NCBI GenBank assembly: GCA_029237695.1
Contig: CM055265.1
Location: forward strand, 119,179,078 to 119,243,077
Reading direction: 5' to 3'
DNA: 64,000 nt
Origin: Conchocele bisecta
Lineage: Eukaryota; Mollusca; Bivalvia; Lucinida; Thyasiridae
Under the pieces are notes generated by a model. The model was given only the letters and a program-made list of their open reading frames with translations, made no database searches and was not told the DNA's origin. Below, piece by piece: positions 21,826-32,797 of the stretch. Within the stretch, counting starts at the first letter, position 1, and every line of letters starts with the position of its first letter. The position numbers and the translations under genes are program-made.

Positions 21826-22057
21826 TTAACCCATTTCATGCTGAGGATACGCCATTTTGTTTGTGGAAAATCCTAAATATTTTATTTATATGAGCTCAGA
21901 AGTATATGTTGTGACCACCATTTGAACCGTCTCACCTGAGACGGTTCAAATGAGTGGTCACAACATATACTTTCATTGAGAAATAACAAAAATAAAAATA
22001 AAATATTTAAAAAAAAATTCTTATCCATAAAGGTGTAATCTGCATGTGATGGGTTAA
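21826..22057. repeat. TTAA hairpin element T3, copy 1 (complete)
   Basis: TTAACCCATTTCATGCTGAG to GCATGTGATGGGTTAA. Arms are GTATATGTTGTGACCA, apex GAACCGTCTCACCTGAGACGGTTC. A P-type fragment (TGGAGCCTCTATAAGGGGTT) follows at 22113-22145; 22146-22720 holds nothing recognised. Confidence 0.88.
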
Positions 22058-22722
22058 GGTGTGAAAATGTCCCCCAGACTCGCTCTAGCCACACGCTGGT
22101 GCTCATACTAAATTACAGTGGAGCCTCTATAAGGGGTTCCACTGTACCACCTATATCACTGGGTTGGTGCCTGGATTTTGAAATTGATAGCCGAATTAAC
22201 TGATAATGTAAAAAAAAAAGACTGTTTTATATTTGTTCCATTTTACGTTTGTAAAACAAACATGGTACTGGTACTTTTCAAATAATTTCTGTAAATTTTT
22301 GTAGCCAAAATGTGAATTCTGAAAATAATAGTTGACAAATGACTATTTTAGAAGCCAGTTGGCTACGATAACCTAGTATTATAAACACGTACATGTTTGC
22401 ATGTATTGTTCCGATTATAGGTTGACTGAGTATTTTCCCCCTATGGGCACGTTTTCAAGTTATCAGTAGATGAATTACAATGTAGAACATTGACGAACAC
22501 CGTTTTCCTTGTAGCATTCTTGTTTTATGTAACAGAACATAGCGTTCATTCCCCAAGTAATTGTCTTGTCTCTATATAGGTAGTTAGTAACGGAATTCTG
22601 TGTACATGTGTATTGGATTATTATCGACAGGATATGCAGACTTTTTCCATTTTCAACAAATTTTCATCCAAGAACCGATCATGGATGAATATATTACTCA
22701 ATATGTACGGTATTATTTTTTT

Positions 22723-22967
22723 TTACCCTTACACCGCTATCTTAATATTTAGTTTTTTGTTTATTTTCTATTTTCCATTTTTATTATCAAAAACATGTTT
22801 TGCCAGCACTTTAGAATAATTTACAACATGGTTTGACAGCACTTCAGAATCATTTCCATTGGAAATGATTCTGAAGTGCTGTCAAACCATGTTTTTATTG
22901 AGAAATAAGGCAAGATATAAAAGCAACAGCAGACGACAATTGTTGTGTGTAGCGGTCAAAGGGTTAA
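22723..22967. repeat. TTAA hairpin element T1, copy 4 (complete)
   Basis: TTACCCTTACACCGCTATCT to GTCAAAGGGTTAA. The apex CTTCAGAATCATTTCCATTG/GAAATGATTCTGAAG is fully paired. A CCAATATGTACGGTATTATT flank appears on both sides (22700 and 22968), a duplicated target region. Confidence 0.88.
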
Positions 22968-23295
22968 CCAATATGTACGGTATTATTATTATTATTTTTA
23001 AATTACAATGACATTGCCAAAATATGTATTGACAATTTTTATCCCCCCGCCCCACCCCAATCTCAGTAAAGCGAGCAGGCATATAGTGTTTGTTTCACAA
23101 AAGTATATGTTATGATCCATCATGTATGTAGTAGTAGCCTCTCTGTTCACGGTTTCTGAATAATTTCAGACATTTACTAAATCTCTTCAGACACACTGTA
23201 AATCTGATCAATTATTTCCAACCTTTGCTATATATTACAGCAGACATTTTCTAATTTTCTTCAGACATTAGTGAACCCTTTAAAACAATGCTGAA

Positions 23296-23525
23296 TTAAC
23301 CCATTACATGCAGAATACACCTTTAATACGGGTATGATTTTTTTTGAAATATTTAATTTTTGTTATTTCTCGATGAAAATATATGTTGCGACCACTCATT
23401 TGAACCGTCTCGATGAGACGGTTCAAATGGTGGTCTCAACATATACTTCAATGCACATTTCAAAACAATATTTATGATTTTCCCATTTACGATTTTCCCG
23501 ATCAAAGTGGCATGAAATGGGTTAA
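23296..23525. repeat. TTAA hairpin element T3, copy 2
   Basis: TTAACCCATTACATGCAGAA to GGCATGAAATGGGTTAA. The apex is GAACCGTCTCGATGAGACGGTTC. The right TTAA is shared with the next element. Confidence 0.88.
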
Positions 23526-23712
23526 ATATTGTTGTCTGTTGCTTATTTCTTATTTTCCATTGTCTCCTTGAAAACATGTTTATGTTTTGACAGTGTATGA
23601 GAATCATCCCCTAAGGAGATAATTCTCATGTGTTGCCAATTTTTTTTTATTAAGAAAATTACTTAAAAAATTAAAAACAACAGACAATATTTGTTTCCTA
23701 CCACTGCATCCA
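23522..23712. repeat. TTAA hairpin element T1, divergent copy
   Basis: It starts at the TTAA that closes the previous T3 element and contains GTTGTCTGTTGCTTATTTC and GAATCATCCCCTAAGGAGATAATTC (imperfect apex), then AACAACAGACAATA. The right end has decayed. Confidence 0.7.
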
Positions 23713-24003
23713 GATGATGTCTCAGATATTCATTCAGTATGTGGTTTTTCGCATTACAGACGGCAAGTGATCTATATCAATCAAATACACTCCTTTGTTT
23801 GATCAAATTCGAAGGAGTGTTTACCCCACTATATATACTACCATCTTCGCCATATATCAACATACTATTTTGACTCTATTCCCTCATCTACATTTAAATA
23901 TTCTTAAATAGATCCAACCTAATCAAGTATGAACAATACACTATATTCTATAATTATTTACAATAGTCGTAGTTGATTGTGAACAAGGTTTGTAACCTGT
24001 ATT

Positions 24004-24359
24004 ATAGGAATGAATGGCCTTGTTGTGGAATTTATCGGGGTATAAACTTGGAAAAGTCGCGGGAATACTGGACGAAGGCCGGAAGGCCTCTTCCAGTATT
24101 ACCACGACTTTTCCAAGTTTATATCCCCGATAAATTCCACAATAATGCCATTCATTCCTTATAATTCCAGCATTTGAAATAAATTCATCAAGAAAATGTG
24201 TTTATTTTCCTTTTTCTTAAGAATTATTTTAACTGCGCCTGACGGTTACGGAAAGTAGTTCGGCATGGAGTTTACTGGGATATCAATTCTGGACAGAGAC
24301 TTGCTACGGACCAATCAAATGTTAGGGAATTGTGTAAATATTTTTGTGCTGGAATTATT
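24004..24359 (+). repeat. Composite palindromic MITE, family C copy 3
   Basis: TAGGAATGAATGGCC, apex GGCCGGAAGGCC, then the ATAATTCCAGCA...GTGCTGGAATTAT module. The sequence before it (23750-23840) resembles 61030-61140, which follows another C copy, so the host sequence may itself be a repeat. From 24360 to 24750 nothing is recognised. Confidence 0.9.
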
Positions 24360-24751
24360 GACATTTAAATTTGTTAAACTGCTTGTAGCTCATGTATTGT
24401 TTGTATATGACTATGTATGGAAATAAAAACTTAAAAAACTGAGATTTGATAAACAGGGGAGATAATTTTGTTATGCATTTCCATTTCCACGAAGCCCAAA
24501 TTTGTGAAACATACATGTAACAATTTGTAGTTGTGATATGATAGTACATATGTACTATATTATCTATAGAAATGGCTTTCCATTCTACACACCTGTCAAA
24601 TTAACTTAAATGAATTAAATTACTAGCCGTTCTTTGCAGTGCTAGGTGCAATTATGTTAAAAAATACGATAACATCTAAAATTAAACTATTTATTTTTAT
24701 TAACTTGTTTCATCACTTCTTTGCATATCTGAGACCCAGCTACTTTCAGGC

Positions 24752-25004
24752 TTAACCCTTTCAACACCACAGGCCTGTATAGTGGTATACTTATTGGCAA
24801 AAAGTGTAGATCCAGATGAGCCTGCTCGTGATGAGCCGGCTCATCAGGATCTGCACTTTTTGCAAGTAATTTTCATATTTTTGAGAACAAAAACACCCTC
24901 TTTCCATAAATGGACTAGTCTGAAAATAATTTTGTGACCATTGGATTCGTTGCAAAATTAACATATCAAAATCCATTCTAGTTACTTAGGGGTGAAATGG
25001 TTAA
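24752..25004. repeat. TTAA hairpin element T2, copy 4 (complete)
   Basis: TTAACCCTTTCAACACCACA to GGGGTGAAATGGTTAA. The core GTAGATCCAGATGAGCCTGC pairs with GGCTCATCAGGATCTGCAC. Confidence 0.88.
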
Positions 25005-25274
25005 GGTTGGGAGCCTGCGAACCACAGGGCTACTAAAACAATTCCATTGTATTCAATCTGTATAGATAGAGTCAAGGGGAGACACTAACAAGTGTGATGA
25101 AATACTAATTTGTATTCTGTCTAATATTAATCAATATTGGTGCAATTTCTGGCATATCTATTTGGAGTAAACTTATAATAAACAGAATGGCACCTTCAAT
25201 TACAACCCAGATGTGTTAAAACATACAAAATAATGCTTTTAATTGGTTTTACTGCAGATTTCTTTTGCCTGTCC

Positions 25275-25384
25275 AGGCTACTTCCGGTTTATAGCAAAGC
25301 GTTTGTAACAAACGATTTGATTGGTTGATAAAAAATTTCAACCAATCAAATCGTCCGTTGCAAATTTTAGCTCAACCGGAAGTG
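25275..25384. repeat. Inverted repeat with CCAAT-containing stem
   Basis: CTACTTCCGGTTTATAGC at left and AGCTCAACCGGAAGTGAG at right. The inner stem GATTTGATTGGTTGA pairs with TCAACCAATCAAATC around a TAAAAAAT loop. Single copy here. Confidence 0.75.
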
Positions 25385-25449
25385 AGTGGGACACTGAAAT
25401 GAAATCTCGATTCAGGCTTTAGTGTCTGGCCTTCTGTTATACTACATGA

Positions 25450-25790
25450 ATTCAAGTGGGTGGGGGATATTCAACATTGCCTGTGCTGCGAACCTGTAAG
25501 GTTCATCCTTAACGGAATCCCGATATCCCTAGTTTGGTCCTCATGTACATTTTGGGTTTTCTTGTACGCGAGAGTTGAATCCAGTTATACCTGTTATAAA
25601 CATAATTTAGTGGAGGGTTTAAATGACAGTATATGTTGTGACCACTCATTTGAACCGTCTCGGCGAGACGGTTCAAATGAGTGGTCACAACATATACTGG
25701 TATGGTGATGACCTGGCACTAGATCAGGTTATTATAATTTCAGTGCTGAATATATATTTGTATGTAAATACATGCTGTTAAACATCATTA
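25450..25790 (-). repeat. SINE-like family A copy split by a T3-type hairpin
   Basis: CATCCTTAACGGAATCCCGA, TTGAATCCAGTTATACC and GGTGATGACCTGGCACTAGA are A landmarks. The copy ends before AAACATCATT just upstream of the next exon. The hairpin at 25628-25699 is not part of other A copies. Confidence 0.75.
25628..25699. repeat. T3-type core hairpin without its TTAA ends
   Basis: CAGTATATGTTGTGACCACT then CATTTGAACCGTCTCGGC, mirrored exactly. Only the central palindrome of T3 is present; the CCCATTTCATGC ends are absent. Confidence 0.85.
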
Positions 25791-25807
25791 TATTAATATT
25801 ATTTCAG

Positions 25808-25994
25808 ACATCAAGGACGGGAACCTGAAGGCCATTCTGGGCCTGTTCTTCAGCCTTTCTCGCTACAAGCAGCAGCAGAAGTCACAACAACAACAACAAA
25901 AGCAGGAGAACCAGAGAGCGCACCAAGGGGAGGCCACTGATCATCAGGGCAACAAGACTGGTTCCCAGCCCGGTAGTGAAGAGTCCCAGTCAAG
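25808..25994 (+). CDS. NAV: Neuron navigator exon, end of CH domain and Gln-rich linker
   Basis: Internal exon of 187 bases with acceptor TTATTTCAG and donor TCAAG|GTAAAT. Entry completes the D codon split from the previous exon. It encodes IKDGNLKAILGLFFSLSRYK, the most conserved part of the NAV calponin-homology domain (last helix), then a Gln-rich stretch (QQQKSQQQQQQKQ) and a polar linker ending SQPGSEESQS. The final AG completes an Arg codon with the first base of the 56877 exon. CH domains of this family are thought to help couple NAV to the cytoskeleton. GC content is clearly higher than in the surrounding intron. This motif is the main basis for naming the gene. Confidence 0.95.
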
Positions 25995-26438
25995 GTAAAT
26001 TTCTTTTGTGTCTGCAGTTAGTTCTCACTACAGTGGAACCATGCTGCACCCAGAGACCCAGGGGACGTTATTTGGTTAATGGTGCCTGGCACTGGATCAG
26101 TATATTGTCCATCAGCGTTGAAAGTATATATTTGCAAACAATCTTATTGTTGTTTTTGTCTCATCCATTTTAGTGGAAAGTGAGACATAGTGGTCACAAT
26201 GAGAGATTGTAGTTAGTTATCTCCCTTTGAATTTATTTAAAGAAATCTGGTCCCAATTGTATATTTGATGGCATTATTGTTTGTGAAAAGGGCGAATGTA
26301 GCTTGATTTGTTCTGAAAAGGAGCCATTATAGTGTTTTTGACCAATGTTGATCCAAATCATCCTATATATCTGCGCAATCTGATCTGGGACTGTGTTATT
26401 TGTCACATTCATATTTCACACTTGTTATTAATTTTATT

Positions 26439-26518
26439 GCGAACAGTGTAGACTCAGATCAGACTGCACAGCTGTGCAGTCAACTGTGCAGTCTGATATG
26501 TGTCTAATCTGTTTGCAA
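26439..26518. repeat. L hairpin with repeated apex
   Basis: GCGAACAGTGTAGACTCAGA, then AGACTGCACAGCTGTGCAGT and CAACTGTGCAGTCTGATATG. The inner stem is present twice, so alternative pairings are possible. Confidence 0.75.
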
Positions 26519-26760
26519 TCTTAATTTCAGTACCATTCAGTAACAAATAAACACTAAGCTACAACATAGGACCGGATCTCTATAAATAGATGTTCAAAAG
26601 GAAATAACTGAGTACGATCCCCACTTCCAGCGTTGGAGTCATCGGCGTATGCATCGTTGTTGCGTTTGTAGGCATCATCATAGGTTCAGCATATCTCTTC
26701 ATAATTATGTTGGTCGTATCATTAGCGAATTTCATTAATAACTTCTAAACATTGGTGGCT

Positions 26761-26974
26761 TTAACCCTCACTACGCTGGAGACGAAAATTGTCGTCTGCT
26801 GTTTTTCATGTTTGCCTTAATTCTTAACAAAAAAACTTGTTTTGGCAGCACATGAGAATCGTCTCCAGTGGAGACGATTCTCATGCGCTGTCAAAACAGG
26901 TTTTGATAAAGAAATATTGAAAATAAAACATTTTCAGCTGACGACAAAATTTAATTCAGCGTAGTAAGGGTTAA
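26761..26974. repeat. TTAA hairpin element T1, GTCTCC core (copy 5)
   Basis: TTAACCCTCACTACGCTGGA to GCGTAGTAAGGGTTAA. The apex is CATGAGAATCGTCTCC/GGAGACGATTCTCATG. It represents the second core type of T1. Confidence 0.9.
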
Positions 26975-27488
26975 ACTAACTACCCTGTGTATTTCGGGTG
27001 ACCTTGATGTTCTTTCGTGAGCAACTCGCTGACGACTGACGAGTGGCTTGTTCTATTATTGCTTTTACAAATTTCAATAAAAAATACTAACCTCAGACCC
27101 GCACCATTTACCCCAGAAAATTTGATGCCAGTCTACAAATTAATATTCTCTAGCCTATTGCTGAAATTTTAAATGCAGCACAGTTTTAGCAGTCAATTGT
27201 CTTGCTCAGATCATTTCTTTGTAACAATTAGTTTCCCGTTGGTGGACATGTTTTTGTTTGCTGGTTGAGGGATTTTATGGATTGGCGATATTGTGTGAAC
27301 AAATGCATCAATATTTGACATTTGGAAACTGAGCTAAGTGAACAAATACCAGTAGTTTAAGCCAGCACATGAGAATTTCCAAATGTCAATATTTTCCAAG
27401 AAAAAAAAATAATTAAAAAATTATTTTATCATTATTGTAGACTAACAATCTAAACGTCTTGGAGAATTGAAACTTTCCTATAGCGTAG

Positions 27489-27554
27489 AAAACAGTGTAG
27501 ACCCAGATCAGACTGCACATCCGTGCAGTCTGATCTGGGTCAACACTGTTTGCA
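27489..27554. repeat. L hairpin (stem variant ACTGCAC)
   Basis: AACAGTGTAGACCCAGATCA, GACTGCAC, ATCC, GTGCAGTC and the complementary outer arm. The pairing is perfect over about 29 bp. Confidence 0.9.
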
Positions 27555-28521
27555 AATGCCAAGCTGTGTGTTATATCATTATCGGACTCATCACAGTTAA
27601 TGGCCAATGACCCTTCTGAAGACCTCACCATCTGCCTTTTGAGTTGGTTGTCTTGTTACTTGCTGAGTTTGAACATCTTAGGCTGGACAATGCTCCAGAT
27701 AAGGGCAGTATTTCACAAGGGCACTGTGTCTCAGATTATGTGTAGGTTAGAGAATACCAAATGGTTCGAACTAGCCAAGGGGGTATGCAAAAATAGTTTG
27801 GTATACAAAATAGTGTGAGTGTTTTGAGGTTACAGGCACAGTTTGCTTGCAAATCTTGATCCATTACTTCCCGGTTTCACTTGAGGAACATTTTGGGGTG
27901 CTTTTAACACCAGTTATCAGCATATTTAATGCATTTAAAAGAAAACACTGAACCTGTTGGTCACATGATGTAAACAGAGTTTGCATGGCCAAAAAAATGT
28001 AAACAATATTGGGGAACATGACGAGGTTGGATTTTTCTTTCTTAGGAGTAAGTGAACCTATTGTTTAATTCATGCAGAACCAGTACAGACTGGCTGCAGG
28101 TCATGTACAAGTAGGTCCCACAGCATCCATACGAATAGTGAAAGTAGGAGAGACTGGCCTTATTGGATGGGATTCGATTAAATTATATAGTAAAACTCTT
28201 TGCTGAGTTCTAACCTGTAAGATGCTGAATAATTTTTTATTAAATTTAGGGTTTGCATACGTTAAATTCCCCATATTGGCCAGCTTTTGGTTTAAACATA
28301 TTTTAATATTAGACAGTATTTGAAAATAAGCATGCATTGAATTGCATGACACTTTTTAGCATTTACCACGGAAATCTGCAGCAAATTGTTAACAATACAG
28401 TTGTTTATTTGCATTTCACCAATTCTCACATATTTCAAACATTTGTGTAGATACATTATAAGTTTGCTTTTGTTTACAAAGTTACATGTATGATGATTCA
28501 TTTCAAACATTTTAATTGTTA

Positions 28522-28786
28522 TAGGAATGAATGGCCTTTTTTGTGGAATTTATCGGGGTATAAACTTGGAAAAGTCGCGGGAATACTGGACGAAGGACGG
28601 AAGGCCTCGTTCAGTATTCCCGCGACTTTTCCAAGTTTATATCCCCGATAAATTCCACAAAAAGGCCATTCATTCCATAATAGTAGTTCGGCGTGGGAGT
28701 TTACTGGGATATAAATTTTGGACAGAGACTTGCTACGAGCCAATCAAATGTTAGGGATTTGTGTAAATATTTTTGTGCTGGAATTG
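28522..28786 (+). repeat. Composite palindromic MITE, family C copy 4 (deleted)
   Basis: The palindrome is intact with apex GGACGGAAGGCC. The adjoining module has lost about 110 bp between CATTCATTCC and AGTAGTTCGGCGTGGGAG. A T1 element follows directly after GTGCTGGAATTG. Confidence 0.88.
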
Positions 28787-29035
28787 TTAACCCTTACACC
28801 GCTATCGTAATTTTTTGTTTTCTGCTGTTTATTTTCTAGTTTCCATTTTTATCATCAAAAACATGCTTTGACAGCACTTTAGAATAATTTACAACATACT
28901 TTGACAGCACTTTAGAATCATTTCCATTGGAAATGATTCTGAAGTGCTGTCAAACCATGTTTTTATTGAGAAATAAGGCTAGATATAAAAGCAACAGCAG
29001 ACGACAATTGTTGTGTGTAGCGGTCTAAGGGTTAA
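28787..29035. repeat. TTAA hairpin element T1, copy 6 (complete)
   Basis: TTAACCCTTACACCGCTATC to GCGGTCTAAGGGTTAA. Apex arms CTTTAG/CTGAAG show a G-T type mismatch around ATTTCC/GGAAAT. Confidence 0.9.
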
Positions 29036-29122
29036 ACACAAAACTTGGATATTTATAATGGCCATGTTAAACATATGAAAGTTTGTTTGTTTTATATCCT
29101 TGAACATGAAGATTACGGACCA

Positions 29123-29562
29123 GGGGGCCGTTTCACTAAACTTTGTACGACTAAAATGTTCGTAAGTACAAATTAGGATCCTCTGGAAATTTCAATTGAT
29201 GGATTTACATTTATTGAGCATAGGCTGCAAATCCACATAGGCTGTAAATCAAATAATTGTTTTACAAGAAAACATTGTTAACCCTTAGACCGCTACTCAC
29301 AACAATTGTCGTCTGCTATTGCTTTTATATCTTGCCTTATTTCTCAATAAAAACATGGTTATGGAAATGATTCTGAAGTGCTGTCAAAGCATGTTGTAAA
29401 TTATTCTAAAGTGCTATCAAAGCATGTTTTTGATGATAAAAATAAACAGCAGACGACAAACAAAATAAGATAGCGGTCTAAGGGTTAATGTGAAATTTAC
29501 AGACTATGATAAGTTTTCACTGACAAACATTTTAGTCGTACAAAGTTTAGTGAAATGGCCCC
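29123..29562. repeat. Hairpin MITE, family E, split by T1 at a TTAA
   Basis: GGGGGCCGTTTCACTAAACT to TTTAGTGAAATGGCCCC. Other E copies read AACATTGTTAATGTGAAATT at the split point. Here AACATTGTTAA and TTAATGTGAAATT flank the insertion, so the TTAA was duplicated. Confidence 0.92.
29278..29488. repeat. TTAA hairpin element T1 inside E (target duplication visible)
   Basis: TTAACCCTTAGACCGCTACT to GGTCTAAGGGTTAA. Part of the left inner arm is deleted, so the apex is unpaired (ATGGTTATGGAAATGATTCT). Confidence 0.92.
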
Positions 29563-29589
29563 AGGTTAAAGACATGGATTATCTGGACC

Positions 29590-29832
29590 GTTTACAAAGC
29601 TGTTGACTTCGTAAGACTAAAATGTTCGTAAGTACAATTTAGGATCGTCTGGAAATTTCAATTGATGGATTTACATTTATTGAGCATAGGCTGCATATGC
29701 AGCCTATGCTCAATAAATGTAAATCCAATAATTGTTTACAAGAAAACATTGTTAATGTGAAATTTACAGACTATCATAAGTTCTCACTTACGAACATTTT
29801 AGTCGTACAAAGTTTAGTGAAACGGCCCTCTG
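29590..29832. repeat. Hairpin MITE, family E, duplicated neighbour
   Basis: CTTCGTAAGACTAAAATGTT to GTTTAGTGAAACGGCCC. GTTAAAGACATGGATTATCT follows both this copy and the previous one. The pair therefore arose by local duplication, before T1 entered the first copy. Confidence 0.85.
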
Positions 29833-30479
29833 TTAAAGACATGGATTATCTGGACCATTTAAAGGCATTGATTATCTGGCCCATTTACAGAGCTGCTTGA
29901 CAATCTGTCTTTGTCATTGTGCATCCACAGTCGGAGACATTGCCAGAATACAGCATTGATTATCTTGGAATTTTTTAATGAAATCAAAAGAAAAGTGTCC
30001 TGTGTTCAGACAAAACTGAGATCCCTTCATTTCTGCCCAGTGTAGATCCTGATCAGGCTATTCATACAGCCTGTTAGAAATCTGTATTGTAACATTGTAA
30101 CTTTGTCTAGTGGCAAACAGTGTAGACTCTGATCAGTGTGTGTATTTGAAGATTGGTATTTGTCTTCGCTGCTCGAAAAGGCAACAGGCCAGGCTTTGTA
30201 ACAGTGGCTCGAATATTGATATCTTGTTCAATACCACTTTCTCTCTATTTTATAAGTCGATTGAATTGCATTAATCCCATTAAAAAGATCATGATTTAAC
30301 ACGCTTTGTGTCTAATAAAATATTCATGTTGAACGAGTGTACATGCATCCTTTCAGTATCTTGAAAGCTTTCAGCTTTTTTAGTAGTTTAATTTGCAATT
30401 CATGATGTAAAATTGTGCAGTTTATACAAACACGTCACTTGTGCAGATAGATAAAGAGTTTTACAAAATTCATCAAATG

Positions 30480-30832
30480 CATCATAAATATTTTGCTAGC
30501 CTAATAGCAAACAGTGTAGGCCCTGATCATACTATGTGTATGCGCAGGCCGATCTGTAGCCGATTTCACCAACATTGCATTGCATACTTATCTAGCAAAG
30601 TATACTTTGAGGGAGTAATCATTTATTTTTGCCGAAATGCATTATTTCATATAGAACTAACGACTGCATATATTTGATGATTAAATGTATGCAGAGTTAT
30701 TATACTGAATGTATTACATTATCACAGCCAAAATGGCTGTGATAATGTAATACATTCAGTATAATAAAAATTAATAAATTTATCCTAAAATTTAAAATTT
30801 CTCCTTCAAAGTGTACTTAGCAAGAAATGTCC
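30480..30832. repeat. Family G element inserted in an L-type hairpin
   Basis: GCAAACAGTGTAGGCCCTGA, the L left arm, leads into TAGCCGATTTCACCAACATT. The G centre is the palindrome ACATTATCACAGCCAAAATG with GGCTGTGATAATGTAATACA. The right end is decayed (TTAGCAAGAAATG). Confidence 0.75.
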
Positions 30833-31315
30833 TGTGGTGATCTGTGAACATTCAGGTCATCTATAGGCACCAATTCACATTGCTAGCCTGATTCCTCTCA
30901 CTCTCTCTGACACCTCCTATGCATGTGTAGGTCAGTAATTAACATCTCCCTGCCATTTATGTCGTAATTAACCTACTTCTGAGATAACTGTCCCTGTGTT
31001 GTCTGTGTCAAGTGTAATCCTGGTCAGTCTAAATGTGGCCCGCTGACCACTATATGGGAGCTTACATCGTTTCTGACCAGTGTAGGCCCTGATGATGCTG
31101 TGGGGTTTGACCATCACATTTTGATTACTTGTTATTGAGAGGCATAAATGATGTTTGATTAATGAAATTTCGACCAGTGTAGGCCTTGATTAGATCTGAA
31201 CTGGGACTACACTGGTCGCAAATGTCATAATGTCCATTTTCTCAGCCGTTAACCAATAAGTATTCTGGTCAGTCTAAATATCTGGCATCAGCTTACAAAA
31301 GGGACCTTACAATGT

Positions 31316-31386
31316 TTAACCCTTTCACCCCTAAGAAACTGGAATGGATTTACCTATATATGTGCATGTGGTGTTGAAAGGGTTTA
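31316..31386. repeat. TTAA hairpin element T2, core deleted
   Basis: TTAACCCTTTCACCCCTAAG joins directly to ATGTGGTGTTGAAAGGGTTT. Only the two ends remain. An E fragment (GCATATGCAGCCTATGCTCA to ACAGTGTTTAGTGA) follows at 31430-31562, then a poly-C run. Confidence 0.75.
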
Positions 31387-31713
31387 CAGAACAATTGTAG
31401 ATCAGGACCTTGTTGCACAATCTCACAATTTGCATATGCAGCCTATGCTCAATAAATGTAAATCCAATAATTCTTTACAAGAAAACATTGTTAATGTGAT
31501 ATTTACAGACTATCATAATTTTTCACTTAGGAAGGAACGTTTAGTCCTACAGTGTTTAGTGACCCCCCCCCCCCACCCCTGAGGGATCCACCTGCTACTC
31601 CTGCCCTTACACTCCCACCCCAGGGGGCTAGCAGGAAAGGAACACTAGTGCCATAATTACCACATATTCAGGGGTCATGGCATGTACAGATAAGAAGGTT
31701 TTGGAGGGAATCA

Positions 31714-32069
31714 CAGACCCTTTCAACCCCATAGATAACACAGCCAACATTTGCAAACATTTTAGATCCAGATGAGCCGGCTCATAACGAGCCGTCTCAT
31801 CTGGATCTACAATGTTTGCTCATCAGAATCTGCAGTGATTGTCCTTTATTTTTATCTCGCCCGCTTGCGGACAGCACGATACAATCGGCACATTGGTGTA
31901 CGTACGTGTGTTTGTATGTACGTGCGTCCGGGTTGAAGTTTTTCGGTATACTATCAAAGCCTTGGCGGACGCGACATGCGGGCCGCGGCCATCTTTAAGA
32001 TTTTGAAACAAAAATGAGGAAAATAATCAGCAGAGATCAAAACATAATTCAGCATTGGGAAGGGTTGAT
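31714..32069. repeat. T2-type element carrying an O-type fragment
   Basis: CCCTTTCAACCCCATAGATA and the core hairpin TAGATCCAGATGAGCCGGCT / CATCTGGATCTACAATG. Then an insert (31848-32000; CGCCCGCTTGCGGACAGCAC, GTGCGTCCGGGTTGAAG, GCGGGCCGCGGCCATC), then GGGAAGGGTTGATA. The insert matches pieces near 47.1 and 55.7 kb. Confidence 0.7.
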
Positions 32070-32566
32070 ATTATGGTTTGTATTTAATTCTACAAGTGGG
32101 ATAAGGAATAAGCCACATTAACATATCCGCAGATTTTCTTGCGATTTAAAATCCACACGTGGGCTGGTTTGGCGTCAAATAACCAAGCTACTATGACACA
32201 ACTACATTATGTTTTAGTACATATACCTTCCGCATTATATGGCATGTTCAAATAACGGCGAATATTTATTGCTTGTTTGTCAGAAGTCAACATTTAACAT
32301 TCCAATAACAATGTCTTTGTGTAATCTATAAGATTAAAAATTGTGCAAACATTATGACGCATATCATTGTATTCCATAACTCATTACCTAATACTTATCT
32401 TCCTTTTTATCCACCTGTGATAGTAGTATTTACTACAGTCAGAAGTAGTAAAATGTGCATTTGATTGTTGTAAATCTAAGTAGCATAAAATCATGTTCAC
32501 CGCAAACAGCGTTGGCCCAGCTCAGGACCTATGTTGTTCGCCGTTCAGGATATGCAGGCATGCAGG

Positions 32567-32797
32567 GCCCGTTTCACTAAACGTTGTATGACTAAAATGT
32601 TCGTAAGTGCAAATTTAGGATCGTCTGGAAATTTCAATTGATGGATTTGCATTTATTGAGCATAGGCTGCTAAGCCTATGCTCAATAAATGTAAATCCAA
32701 CAATCGTTTTCAAGAAAACATTGTTAATGTGAAATTTACAATTTCACTTCCATGTACGCACATTTTAGTCGTACAAAGTTTTTGAAATGGCCCCCTG
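32567..32797. repeat. Hairpin MITE, family E
   Basis: GGGCCCGTTTCACTAAACGT to AGTTTTTGAAATGGCCCCC. The central palindrome is shortened to GAGCATAGGCTGCTAAGCC. Confidence 0.85.
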
